Origin: Loripinus fragilis
Taxonomy: Eukaryota > Mollusca > Bivalvia > Lucinida > Lucinidae
Assembly (NCBI GenBank): GCA_964019695.1
Contig: OZ026525.1
Span: 86,566,779-86,630,778, forward strand
Direction of reading: 5' to 3'
Length of the DNA: 64,000 nucleotides
Numbering within the stretch: position 1 is the stretch's first letter; the number at the start of each line of letters is the position of its first letter. Below, in pieces: positions 29,521 through 43,000 of the stretch. The notes below the pieces were generated by a model that worked only from the letters and a program-made list of their open reading frames with translations, ran no database searches and was not told where the DNA came from. Made by a program: the position numbers and the translations under genes.

Positions 29521-32299
29521 ATTTTGCATGTATTTATAGCAGAATAAGAATACAATATATCCTGTGTAGAACCCCTTCAGCAATCTGTCTCAAGAGTATT
29601 GACCTCTCAACCTCGATGCCCTAAATCATTGGCAACTCCAGCCATTTAGTTCATCAGCTGTGTTTATTTTTTCTGTTTATCATTGGAGCAAATAATTAAT
29701 ATTGTGAAGAAAAAAATACCTTCATACTGAATAATCTGCTATTCATGGAATATTATGTTTATGGATTTATGGATACGGATATACTTACGTATTTACTGGG
29801 GAGAGATGCATGGTATACTTTTTATGGTGATAATCACGTCTAAATGTTGTCTGCTGGTCCTTTTAAAATGTTTATGTAATAAACAGTGTGGACCCAGACC
29901 AGATTGCTCCTATTGGAGGTCTAATCTGGATCCACCCTGTTTGTCAGTATGTTGAAATTAGTCATTGGCATAATCATTCAACTCATGGCAGCAGATGACT
30001 CCAGATGACACCATTTTCAGATGCATCTTTTCGCAGTAGGCGAGGGGATAATGTTTTGTATAATAAGGAGGTGCATCTGACCAAAACTTTCTCTGTTCTC
30101 TATTTTCACCATTCATCACTGAAGTCACATAATATTAATTAATGTCAAACAGTCTGTAGATTAAATCTTCTGATCTAGTCCTCTGCATGACATTAGCTCT
30201 GCATGCAGGTCAGTGTGTAATCAAGCCATGTGCTTCTCTATTTTTATCTTGTTTGCATGTTTATGCATGGGTCAAAGGTGAAATTTCAAATCAAACTGTC
30301 AGTTAGCCCATGAATTCAAAATATAACTATTCATTTTGAGTTAATTCTAGTTTAATTCTGTGCCATAAACATTGGAATTGATTAAGGCAGTCATTGAGTT
30401 GTTCCATATTTTTTTTCCGAATAAATAGAATATTGGTTCAGCTATAACTGCTGATTATTACAGGAGCAATTGAAAAATGTTTAAATTTGTCACCATGACA
30501 TTCTAGGGGCGGAGCTAGCCCTTTTATAATGGAGCCTGGGATTTAAGGAAGTTTAAGAAAACAACAGGCATTATACTGTATTTGACTGGATAGTTCTAGC
30601 TGGTGCTGGCTCTATTTTCATTGGACAGACAGTAGGGTAAATACTTTTCATCATTTTTAATAGTTCTGTTCTTGGAGGGGCGACAATACCTGGCCTATCT
30701 CAAATTTGGAAGGCACACATGGAATGCAGAACGAATTGATATCTTAACGTTACACTAGCTGTAGTTTCGTAAACATATATACTAAAACCAAGTTCTAATT
30801 GGTCACTTTTCAAACTCATTATTTCTGACCAAACGCTAGTAAAATTGAAATGATTTTTTGCCTAAAAATGTGCATTTTAATGGGCAAACCTTTAGCAGTG
30901 TTTTTGAACAGTTTTCTTTTACTTCAATTTTTTTTGGGTTAAAAATGCCAAAATCGACTTTTTGTAAGAAAAAATGGTTTCGAGAGTAGTTTTTATAAAA
31001 TTGACGTTTAGGTGGTTACAAACTGGTCGGTCTGACAGGAAAAACACCAAACAATTGAAACTTTGCTCATGGTGGATTTTTTATGCATTTTCAAAATGTT
31101 GCATTTCTATTTTTTTCTGATTTTTGAAATTCTCCAGTATTTCCTGGTAAAATTATTAAATGCACTTAATTTTACTTGAACACTATAGGCCAAACACAGT
31201 AGAACTTGATTAGTCCATTTTTGTCAATTATTGTTAACGACTACTGTACACTTCCGGTTTCAATGTGAGTTAAAACATCGATTTGGTTGCATTATATTTT
31301 TGCTTTTTTTCAATTCTCAAAGATGAAGGTGAAGTCTGGCGATAATGAATAATCGCTGAAAATTTCAATGTCGTGTCCCTGATAATAAAGCGTACAGAGC
31401 AGTGCAAAGTCTCTATGTAAATTGCAAGCTTAAAGCTGAATTTCAATGATTAACCTGCTAAAAGTGTTTTTCTTATATTGTTGAGTAGCAAAAACGACGA
31501 GTCCGATGGAATCAAAACTTTTGAGGTTTATTCTTCTTATATCACGCTAGCCAGTAACATCTTCAAACAAACAAAAACATTAATTTGTGTTATGGTTTAT
31601 ATTGTAGAAAAATTGTGACTTTTTGAAATGAGGGTACCTTTTCTCTAGCTTCAGTACACGTCATTTTTAAACGAAATAACTTGCAGAGTCTCGGCAAATA
31701 TTGCTTCACTTAAAAAAAACATGAATTTTTTATACCCTATGTTTCACTTTCTGAACTAGCGTAAAAATATAAGGTGACCAATTAGCAGTTGGTTTTACAA
31801 CAAATACAAATAATATAATACACAAAATAATATACAAATACAATTTCTGCGTTTTTATGAGTTTAGATGCAAACCAGGTAGTATGGACTACATGATAGCC
31901 ATTAATGTTGGGTATGTCCATAACTGCAGAGTGACGACATCTGCTCTGCAGCCTCTGCTATTATCGACCTTCATGTGATAGGACTACTGCTATTGTTTTG
32001 CTCTAAAAATGGCTGGTGAAATCATAGCCAGGCTTTGTAAACTTAGTTAAACCCACAAACGTGATCAAAAAGCTGGAATTTAACTGATAGCAGAATAATG
32101 AAATAAACCACAGTCCTAGTATCACCATGTTGTCCAGAAGATACCTACCGAGTATTTTTGCCAACTAATGACACAATAGTAAAACAGTGGTCCGATTTTT
32201 GTGACGATATTATGAGGTATAGACCAGGTAGAGTAGCTCTTTGCATAGCTAATTGTGCTATCCTCGTTAAAATTGTATAAATAAAATATAGAATACTGA
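29521..32299. other. Intergenic, no gene seen
   Basis: This is the first part of the gap between the convergent Genes A and B. Apart from the H1 hairpin at 29881 I see no repeat from the window. A TTTTTT-rich stretch at 30900-31100 and the frame at 31730-31921 give no family signal. Confidence 0.45.
29881..29943. repeat. Hairpin family H1, copy 4
   Basis: Arms AAACAGTGTGGACCCAGACC and AATCTGGATCCACCCTGTTT, with GATTGCTCC and GGAGGTC near the loop. Confidence 0.75.
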
Positions 32300-32990
32300 G
32301 GACTTTAGAAACCATCTGCATAAATGCTTATTTATGTCGAAAATTTAATATTTTTATAATGTGAAATAATGAAATTGACAAGTTCCGTTATTTAGCTTGC
32401 ATTCTATAAGAAAATCGAAACGCTGTGGCTCATGATTGCCGTGAAGTCGCGATTATTCTGAAACAACTCAAATTAAAAAAGTCACAGAGTGCCAATACCT
32501 TCCATAATGAACGAAAAATGTTTTTGAACCGATGTTCGTTGTCGAAAGCAAAAGGAAAGACAACATCAAATCATGAAGTGTTAGGCTACATGGCGTTATT
32601 ACCTTTTGACGTTATCGGCCGTTTTGTATCCTTAGGATCAGGAATAATCAAGATCTTTTTATTTCAAACAGTTTCTCCTAAATAAGTTGCATATAAGACA
32701 AAAGTATCGCGGCATGCCAAACGTCATCCACGTGTTATTGCTGTTTGAAAAATAAAGTTTGACATTAGCATAGAAACGCTGTGAGTTGGACTGTGAGAGG
32801 GCCGTAGGAATAGGGGGGCACGGTGTGCCCCCCAATCTGTAATTGCTTCCTACGGGCCTGTGTGATAAATCGATTTTTTCTGAAACTTGTTGTGTTTTTC
32901 CATTTGTTTAGACATCTGGCTACCAGCTCAAAGTGTTTGTTTCTAAATTGAATCAAATTTACCATTTGTCAGACAACAATTGTTGAAAAA
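32300..32990. repeat. Dispersed 650-bp repeat, copy 1, with a palindrome insertion
   Basis: The landmarks TTAGCTTGCATTCTATAAGA, CACAGAGTGCCAATACCTTC, AAAGCAAAAGGAAAG, AAATCATGAAGTGTTAG and AGACATCTGGCTACCA occur in the same order at 57060-57700. A 55-bp hairpin (CCGTAGGAATAGGGGGG / CCCCCCAATC..TTCCTACGG, 32801-32856) is present only here, so it inserted after the copies split. Confidence 0.8.
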
Positions 32991-35968
32991 CACTAACGTC
33001 AGTTTTACGTCAGAATGAACTGCATGAGCAAACCACAACTATGGCAAATCATGGTCTATTGTGTAAGGAGATAAAAAAATGATAAAGAAAACATCTTCGA
33101 ATCAACCATGTGGAAGAGACAGTGAAAAAAATTGGTGCGTTTCTGAAGTCCCTCAGTATACATAAATAAATACTGCAGCTACTGTGCCGTCAGAAATTCA
33201 GTGGAAATCGTTTTTCTTTTTTAAAATGTCTTTAATGATATCATTTCGGACTGAAATTTTGCACATGCATATTATATACCACCGCCTAATATACAATTGC
33301 ATGTTTGAACATTTAAGATTGGAAAATAGCTCTGGAATCTCTTGTAAAATAAAATAACTTAGTCGTTTTCGATTTTGAAAACTCCTCATTTTCCCCCATT
33401 GTATTTTTATATGGGTAGCACGTGGTTTATAGAGTTCAATGATTACCATGTTTACTTTCGTATATCAGGTTGAATGATAAAGAAAACGGTCACTAGCAGG
33501 ATAACTCTTGGTGTGTCTACATACACACTGCAAATGCTTTGAAGAGATTGCGCAAATAACAATTCTATCTGAGTTATATCATATTTCACGAAATCAAATT
33601 TCGCCTCTTGCTTTCTAAGCATTTATTGTAAAATGACATATAGCAATGCCAATTGGACTGCGACTGAGAAAAACTGTCTTCGGTGATTTGTAACAACAAA
33701 TGCGCAGATCAGCATCCACGCAGTCTCTTCAGCAACGTTGTTATCTGTATTTGGAAGTCATATCTAGACTTGCTACGAGCGAAACTTCAATCTTCTTGCT
33801 AGCCTGTTAAGCCGAGGGGACTGGTTTGAGACTCGCTTTGTCGGAAACCCAGAAGACAGATTTTCTCTCATTGTGGCCTCGTATATTTCTGTTGCTTGCT
33901 CGACAACTCTAGGACAAATATTACAAGTGCAACAGATAATAATATTTAAAGAATAATGAGGAAGCTATTCATCAGATATGTTAAAGGGAGTCATATCATT
34001 TGGCTGTGGTCTACCTCGTCTAATACACGAGGCATTCGTAACTACAGCCCAAAGAGCGGGGGAACGGCGGGGACTTTAGTTTTCTGATTGCAGGTCCCTG
34101 GCATGACCCTGTACTAACAGCTCATTTTCCCGACTGGGGCGTCGTTACAAATGACTGGTGGGCATAATTTATTTCGCCTTTATGCACTAGTCATTTATGA
34201 CCACTGCCCCCTCCCCCCGCCAAGGGGAATTTGAGGACTTTGATTTTGTGTCTGCAGTTCCCCATAGTAACCACCACACTGTGGGGACAGCTAGCTGGCA
34301 AAACCATGACAGTTCTCCCCAGCAGTCTGTTATGATACTGCACTGCCATGGTTGCCTATGTCTATCAAACACCTACATTTCCTCAGCATTATGGAGACAA
34401 TGTAAGAGTAAAATCGCAGCACATTTGCCAGGCTATCCCCGCCCTGCTCAGGGGCTTGGGTGAAGCAGTGGTTACTAATGACTGGTGCATAACTTATAGC
34501 CTATGGTGCACTTCACATGGAAATTTAGTTTTCAGCCGTCTACCCCCCCCCCCCCCAAAAAAAAATACATTAACGCCAAACACAAAATATGACATCCACT
34601 GATATATTTTTCAACATATTTTCAAGTACATTCCCACCCCATCACTAGTTTCTCTTTCTGACCTCAACTATAAAAGGGCTGAACGAGCATTATTTTTTAT
34701 TGGATGAGTCTATTTTCACTTGGATCACGCCTACCGGGTGAGCCCTGTGATTTTTTTCTCTTATCAATTATAGTTGCCCGGAATTGCGATGCATATTTTG
34801 CATTGCCTGGTGTCAACAAATCAGAATTTGGAATACACAGATAGAAAGCTCAATTGATTTAATAAAAACAGCTGGAAATTGTTTAAAACCTGATGATCAG
34901 AGGGATAAAACTTTCAAGGAGCAGGGAACACAGAAAATCAAGATTTTGAATTGAGGAACAACGGAACACAGTGATTCATTTCATAGGAACAAGCGGATGT
35001 ATGCCATAAAAAGTGGGAACAAACTGGGAAGGCCTCAAAATTTTCTGGTATGCCAAAATTCAATGAGCGCAAACTATGGCCATGATTTGCATTTGGTGGA
35101 ACTATTTTGATATGATAAGAAACCCTTCTCCTAATACGTTACTTCGTCTTACAAAACTTTATAAGTATTCTTCGATAGTCAACTAAAGGCAGTGATCCGT
35201 ACAAAGGTGCGTTTAGGGTAAACTAAAAAATGCAGATGCCCAAATGAGGACAAATTCCATCATATCACAGCCCATATGACAATTCCTTTTGTAACGAAAA
35301 AAAAATATCACCAATTAGGCGGTGTATAGATGTATTAAATTCTGATGTTTATTCTGCGATTAGTCTGCACATATAAAAATAAACGCAAAAAGGGATGTTC
35401 ACTGAATTCCTGTACGCACTATAGTATAATAAAAAACAAAAAAGCCAAATGACAGACGGTAGTTCACATGGGACACCATTGGACTCGCTTACTCTATGTG
35501 ACAACGAAATAACTACCAAATGAGATGTGCTCTTTGACAATGAGACAATATAAATCTGTGACCAAATAAACAAACATTTTGAGCATAAAAATGGAAATGT
35601 TGCCCCTACATATGCTTAACAACCTATCAGTTTGCACAGAAATTTAAATTTTTGGCCACATTAATCGCATATTTTATCAATATTTGAAATATATTTTATA
35701 AGTAAAATCATTGATTAAATATGTGAAGTGATCAATGCGACAATTTCGAAAGGCGCAGTCATGAAAAAAGAGAAGAAAACTAGTAGGTCATAGACTATAT
35801 ACAAATGTATTTCAATTATAAAGAATTTACATGGTTCACTGAAAAGGGACGCAAATGAAGAGAATCACTGCTTGATCCAGTCGTTTCCCTTTGATGTGCT
35901 TAACTTTTTCAGCGTCTGGCTACGCGCCATTGAACGAGCTTCTGTAAATTGGGAAAGTTCTTTGAGGG
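32991..35968. other. Intergenic, no gene supported
   Basis: At 34080-34560 a phrase recurs (TACAAATGACTGGTGGGCAT and TACTAATGACTGGTGCATAA, each followed by TTTAT or CTTATAG and ATGCACT or GTGCACT), which suggests an old dispersed repeat with a C-rich end. Frames at 34197-34602 overlap on both strands and show no family. Confidence 0.45.
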
Positions 35969-36178
35969 TTTATTTTCTCAAGAGCTTTGTGAAAATAAGA
36001 CCCTCACAAAATGGCGAAATCACCCTGTCGTTAATTGATGTAAGTAAATCATGCCCTAGTCGCAAATTTTTAACGTTGCAAATATGTCTTTTACGCTATT
36101 CCCGAAAACAAAACTCTCGCGAAGATTTCTGAATTTACTGTATCACTGTTCAAGTCACTGAAGTTTTACTGTTTAAGA

Positions 36179-37019
36179 TCACTCTGTTATTAAAGAAACT
36201 TCAGGTAAGTGTAAACTTGTACTGTTTGTGAAGGAAGATGTTCCACTTTTATTTCTCCTTGTTCCAGTTCTGAATGAACCATCCATCTGAGAACTGGACA
36301 GACTCTGTAATGTAATAGCAGACACAAGGTCATCGTCTACAATTGCAGGCAAAGATCGCGCTGTCTTTACCTTGTCCCTTGGCATTCGCCTCGTTTTGAA
36401 GGTTGGCATGGCAACTACATAATTGTTCTCTGCATATTGATTATTTGGCGTTGAAGTTACGAATACTGGCTTTGGTTTAGCTATTGGAACCGTTTGATTA
36501 ACCGATTTATCAGTATCTATGTCCAATTTAGGAACCTTGCTCACTTTTGCTGAAACTTTAAAAATCCTTGGTATTTTTAATTCTGCTGTATGTTTCATTA
36601 CGTTGTCTATTTTCTCCACTTGTCTTGCAGCTCTGGCTGCTAGATCTGTCAGCTGATTAATGTCCGCTTGTTGTTGTAGAGCGAGAACCTCTTTAGTTAG
36701 CATTTCCGCTTCCTTTTTAGACTCCGCCCACATATGTGCAGTTTTCAACTGAGCATTTAACTTTTTCCGTTTCTCCTCAAGTCTGTGAACTAATTCTAGT
36801 GCAGATTTCTCAAGGAAAGAGTCACCTTGTAAATACACTTCTCCTTTGATTTGAACCGCTAGATTTTCATCATGCTTGCACGTTTCAATCAATTTCTCGA
36901 CCTCTTTGATCGCTTCTAATTTTGCTTTGATTGATCCATCTAATGCTCTGATTTTAACATCCACCATATCCAAATTTTTCTTCATGGTTACAATAACTGT
37001 GTCGAAGGGATCACGTGGT
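36179..37019 (-). CDS. Gene B terminal exon: coiled coil and basic tail
   Basis: The acceptor on the minus strand is CCACCTTTTTCAG. One base completes an Arg codon left by the previous exon, then 279 codons and TGA follow. It starts PRDPFDTVIVTMKKNLDMVD. About 130 residues of heptads (IKAKLEAIKEVEKLIE, VHRLEEKRKKLNAQL) are followed by a linker with PRIFKVSAKVSKVPKLD and a Ser/Thr-rich C-terminus (SLSSSQMDGS, SLHLPEVSLITE). A TTTATT on the + strand at 35969-35974 would be an AATAAA signal about 205 bp past the stop. Confidence 0.82.
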
Positions 37020-40000
37020 CTGAAAAAGGTGGAATAAAATATCAATTGAACCAGTGTGTGACTGTATAAGCAAAATGATAACGAAATATGAGCCTAGTGA
37101 AAAATACACATGTATCAAATATTGTTCATTCCTAGCAGATATTAGCATTTAAAGTAGAGGAACGAATAGCCAAGCAAGCAAAATGCTTTTTACACCATAT
37201 AAAGTCACATTTTGGCAAGAAACGTGGTCCATGTTGAATTATATACAATTATGCCCTTTTCAGCTGCTGTATATGATGTGATATGCACCAGAAAAAATAA
37301 TATTGACTGAGACGTTAGCCGTCAATAAAAAAAATCTGGTGCATATCAGCTGAAAAGTTTATAAATGTTTTATTATTTAACCAGTTTTAATTACAACCCT
37401 TCTGTTCTGACAAACTGTCTATGTATTTGTTTATTTATTTTTTATTTATTCATTTATTTTTGATAAAACAATTTTGTAACATTTATGTTGACCCTAATAC
37501 ATTTAAGGATGTCATTTACTCCTAGCAGTTAAAAAGAACATGATCACATGTCAGTTGCATGCTTTTCAGCAACACAATTTATGACGCTCGTGCAAAGACT
37601 GGTCAGAACCGGCTGAAACCAGAAGAACTGGTGTTATGTATATCACTTTGAAAACCGGTGTACATCACTTTTATACTTAAAAAGCAACGATTTGTCCAAT
37701 GAGGCTTCTGATACAGAAGCCACGTTTTTAGACTTGCATATGTCCATTTCTAATGATATTGTTTCGATCAAAATTTATGATAAACGTGACGATTATCAAT
37801 TTCCCATTTAAGATGCAGATGTTTCTCGCTCTACGTCCTATGGAGTCCACATGTTTCAACGCATCCGATTTGCTAGAGCATCTAGCCATGTTGCTTACTT
37901 CAACACTCACAATAAATTGTTAACTCAGAAACTTCTTACACAAGGCTATCGGTATCCCAGCTAACAAAAAAACGTTGTGAAAACGTTTTGACAACGTTTT
38001 AATTTGGTTGTGAAAACGTTTTGGTAAAACGTTTATACGAGCTTTTTTGGAAAGTTTTCTCAATGTTTGCAAAACGTTTTGGTACAACGTTACAAAAAAA
38101 ACGTTGTGAAAACGTTGTGACAACGGTTTGGTACAACGTTGCAAAAAACGTTGTGACAACGTTTTAATTAGGTTGTGAAAAAGTTTCGGTAAAACGTTTA
38201 TGCGAGCTTTTAAGGAAAGTTTTCTTAATGTTTGCAAAACGTTTTGGAAAAACGTTGCAGAAAACCCATTTTGCGACCTTCCTGCAACCTTTCTAAAACC
38301 ATTCTCCAACCTTCCCATGGCCTTTCTACAACCTTTCAGTGACCTTTTACACCCTTCAGGCAGATTCACATAGGATCTCAATTCTGATTCAGATGCTATA
38401 CTTTCATTACAGTGAGCAAATCCGAGTTATGCATCGATTTTCTTCCAACTTGCACATTTTGTTTTGATGCTTCGATCACGTCCCATGCATAAACTTTTCA
38501 GTCATGTTATGTTAGCATGGGTCCTGCTCAAGGACACAAGACAGTGACTCCTCTGGCAGTGAGGCTTGAACTAGCAAAGTAAGGAAGGCAAGTATCAGGA
38601 ATCTATAATGCTGCTTCTCGAGTCATTTTACTCATGGAAGTGTATGTGGTAGTCTCACTAGTCACTACTGCGTAGAGTACAGCTGCATGATGCCAAGGAT
38701 TGGTCTGCATGTGGCATTTCCTGGTCATAATTGTTTCTTTTGGGGTCATTTTACATTGGGAATGCCCAAACTGCAATTGTGTGGAATGATGCATAGTTTT
38801 CTCAATGCTGCTTGGGTCGTTTCTGCCACACTTAACAGCCATTTCTCAAATCTATGAAAGCTAAAAAGGTTCACCATGCAGACTGAATATTTTCAGCCAG
38901 AAATCTGGGGACAGTAAGTACCACCTCTTCAAGTAGGTTTGTCATGAGGATCGTTTATAACTTAAATCCACCTCTCCCAAACACACCTGCATGAGGATCG
39001 ACTGTGTCCGGGTATGCATCCATCTTTACATAACTGAAACAATATTTGATAAAACTGTTGAGTGTGACAGTTGTGACCAAACACTAAAAATAGCTATATA
39101 CGACACGGGTTACCATGTTTAAAATTGAAACAGTATCACATCTTGACATGACTGAAACAATTGTCGATAAAACTGTTTGTGACCAAACATTTGAAATAGC
39201 TACAGGACAACAGCAACCATAATTATTATATGATGCTAAGACAGAAAAACTTAGGTTCTTAACAACCTTCAACTATGAAAATTTGTCATGAGAATTGTTC
39301 ATGAAATAAAGCCACAACTCTAAAAGTTACCTGCATGAAGATTGAATGTGTCTAAGAATGCAAACATCTTTACATGACTGAAACAAACGTTGATAAAACG
39401 GAGCAGAGCGACAGATATGACTGCATAATAAGGGACTAATCACCTGTCCTACTCATGGATAGTTTCCAAATTTGTCCAAAATGTTACTATAGCAAATAGT
39501 AGAAGTTAAATAAGTGACAGTCAGTGTTCTGTGGCTCTTCCTAACAGTGCCATGGGTTGGTCTGCGGTGTGTGACTGTGGTATTTCTAGATATACTTTCT
39601 TGACTTCATATATGGGCTTCAGAGGGTGTGGGGGGGGGGGGGGGGGGGGAAATTGCTCTTTAATACCAATGGAGACAGTGACTTCATCCAAAACTACAAG
39701 CAATGACAGCTACCTACAAATAAACAAAACACGTAACACAGAGATCTATTTATTTCAATACACCAAAATGATAATCATCTCAGTCACTGTGTATTGTGGC
39801 TTCATTGTGTGCATCTGTAGCCTCCGCCTCTTCCGCTTGAGCCTGAAAAAATAAAGATTTTGATGGATAATTAAAAAGAATCAAGATTATGATGGATAAT
39901 TCAATTTCTATTACGTCATGCAGCAGAGCCAGGAAGCCCAGCTTAGTTCTCCATAGAGTAGGCCTCCTATGAGATTCTAACCCAGGATCACAATCTCCAA

Positions 40001-43000
40001 AGTTTGTAGCAGCTTTTATCCCAGCTTCCCCAGTCTGTGGAATGAGACTTTACTATGACCTAAGCTGTTGATGGGACCCTAAAGCTCAAACCACCCTGCC
40101 ATGTTGTTGTTTCTCATTATCACAGACATCTTAAATTGGGCATAAAACTCAACCCATACAATGCAAGCATGTAAATGATAATTTTGATTGCTTGGTTTGT
40201 GGTTAGTTTGCTTTGATTCTTTACATCCAGAACTCCAGATAAGCTTTTGTGTCAATTGGATATTTACGAAACCTGATAATCCTTAATTGCTTACTTGCAA
40301 AATCAATTGCGTATTTTTTTTTACCCTACGTTTTTTGTGGTTACAAATAATATCCACCATGTTTTTCTTATTGAATGTAGCCATCGGGAATTTGCCAGCA
40401 TATATTTATTCACTCACATCGTTTGCCTTTCTAGAGCATCCAAATAGTGGATTTTGTCATACCTCTGAAACTAATATCCTCCCCTTTTGATATTTATCGC
40501 TCAGAAACACATTGCTAGTTTCACTTCCATGTTTTTTCCGCTAAATACTTGACTGGTCATCGATATCTTATCCATAAAACTAGAGTTTTACAGCGTGCAC
40601 GCTAGTAAAAAAATCAATACCCGACCTGCATTTATGTATTACCCAAATGGAAAAGAAATTGACCAAATGGTACGCAATGACATTGCATGTAATTGCATAC
40701 CGCTCGAAAAAATTGCTTTTTTGGTACGCATGCATTTAATTTTAATTGCTTTTTGCAACAGCGCCTGCTTCAATGTTGCAGCAATTTGGGTTTCGATTAG
40801 TTTTTCATCTGCTTTTGGATGTTTTCTTAAATATGCTTCTGAATATAAAATGCATACACCCATGTATGGTAAAATCTGTATTCTAAATGCAAACAGTGAA
40901 GACCTGAAATGTGGCAGTTCATCAGGGTCTGTACTGTTTATTAGGATTAAAATGACCTTTAAGGACAGAAATACATCAAAATTAAAAAATTCTACCAGTG
41001 ATCACTTAAAATATATATTGGGAACAGGATTTTAGTTAAGAGTGCGTAACGAAAATTAAATTTTCTTATTTCTCAACCAAAACATATGTTGTGGGTACAC
41101 AAAAGAACTGTCTCAATGAGATGGTTCTTTTGAGCACCCAAAACATATGTTAAAACTGATGGGTAAGAAAATATTTACAATTTTATGCTGAACATTTTTG
41201 TTTATACAAATCTGTGGGGCAGCTCCATATGTATGGAAAACCCTAAATGTTGGTTTTCTTTTGCTCTGGTATTCAGTTGTATGTACTGTTCAGTCCTTTT
41301 CTTTGATTTATCTCCCTTTTGTATCTTGATCTATATGTACTAGGAGAGGATCCGTTGATAAGTTAGGGATGAGAATACCTAGAACATGATGATGGGAGGT
41401 CCACTCAATGTTTCTGTGCAAGTTTTGTCAAAATCTGGCAAGTATTTCAGACAAGACATTTTCATTGTTATATGTTTGTTGACGTTTAAATTGAGACAAA
41501 AATATAATCACTTCTCAAAGTCCTTGCAATGATGTGCCAGTTTGGTTAAAATCTGGCAATTGGCCCAGAAGATAGAGTTCAGACAAAATGTTTTCAAAGT
41601 TATATGACCCTGGTGACCTTGCTAATTAGACTAAGGTCATGAAATATCTACTCATTCTTTTTGGCTGTCCTAAATAAGTATCCGTTTAAATAGGATTACC
41701 CAACATCAGATATAAATTAAGGCAAAATTCTTCAAAATTAAATTGGAAAAATGTAGATCCTGATCAGATGTAATTATTACAGATATATGGACAATTATAA
41801 ACCTATGATACAAGTTGAGGATGCACATTTTTTAACTTAAACTAATCCTTAAATGAATTGCCATTAATTTACATAAAACAATAACTGCTGGAAAAAAGAC
41901 TGGTAACCTACTATGTCAGAATGACTAGGGGACAAGTTGTTGGTAAGTATCTTATTTTTTAATGTAAAGTCTACTCGGCCAATTTTGTTTTTATCATAAA
42001 ATCTTAGCAAATGTTACTGCAAAATGATAAAATAATATTTTATACGAAAAATTCAACTTTTATTCGGTTGAGACAAATTAAAATTCTTATTTGTTCAAAG
42101 CAGATAGTCTTGATTCATGTTTGACATTAACACATATAAATAACTTACCTTAATAGGTTGCATGACACTGCTTTTCTGAAAAGGAGCTTCCTTTAATGTT
42201 GTCCCAATCTGGTTTTCAATTTGTCTTTCATCTGCTTCAAGATGATCTCTCATATACCCTTCTGAAAATACATATACATTGTACCCATATAATATTAGGG
42301 CTGCAACAATACAGAAGCCTTACCATACTATCACCATATTTGTCTCGTGATATAATTATGTATCACAATACATTTTAGGCAACATAATAACCTTAGAAAT
42401 AAAATCTTTGAAATTAGGAGCATTAAAGACAATAATAACACTAAGAGCAGTATCCCTATTGTACACTGACCCAAAATGAAAACTTTACATAGTATTCAAA
42501 AGTATATATTTTGATGATAAATTAATTTTCGGGGTTAATTTTTTCGGTCATCGAATCTTCAATGCCTTATTGATGTCTCTGAAAAAAAAATGTGGATGAA
42601 AATCAGAAATTGCATAATTTTTATGAATAATTCAGTTGAGAGGGGTCGAAATGAAAAATTCTAAAAACAATTAAAACAGTCACACAGCATTTGGAAACAA
42701 GAAATTACTGACTGCGTACTTTAAGTGATGTTAAAAAGATCATCAGTTACCAGTGTGACCTCCAGTTTACGAGAGCTTAGCAGAATACGTCGCCTCATTG
42801 AATTTACGTAACGTTGTATGAGCACGTTAGGAATACGTATGTAATGCTAACAGATGTGCATATTGGAGTCATTAATTGCATCCACTTGATTATTGGACAT
42901 GACCCTCCGACCCAATTCATCCTATACGTGATCTATGGGGTTCATGACTGGAGATGAAGCAGACCAAGGCAAGACGTTGACGTCATTTAGAGCATGGAAT

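Noticed and set aside
34187..34602. Overlapping frames on both strands
   Set aside because: No recognisable protein; the DNA looks like an old dispersed repeat with a C-rich end.
35872..36132. 86-codon frame on the + strand beside the Gene B end
   Set aside because: It is antisense to the probable Gene B 3' UTR, with no splice or family support.
37920..38381. 153-codon frame on the minus strand
   Set aside because: It is a repeat artefact of the AACGTT element.
40595..41035. 146-codon frame on the + strand
   Set aside because: It runs antisense to the duplicated Gene C exon and into an H1 hairpin, with no family signal.
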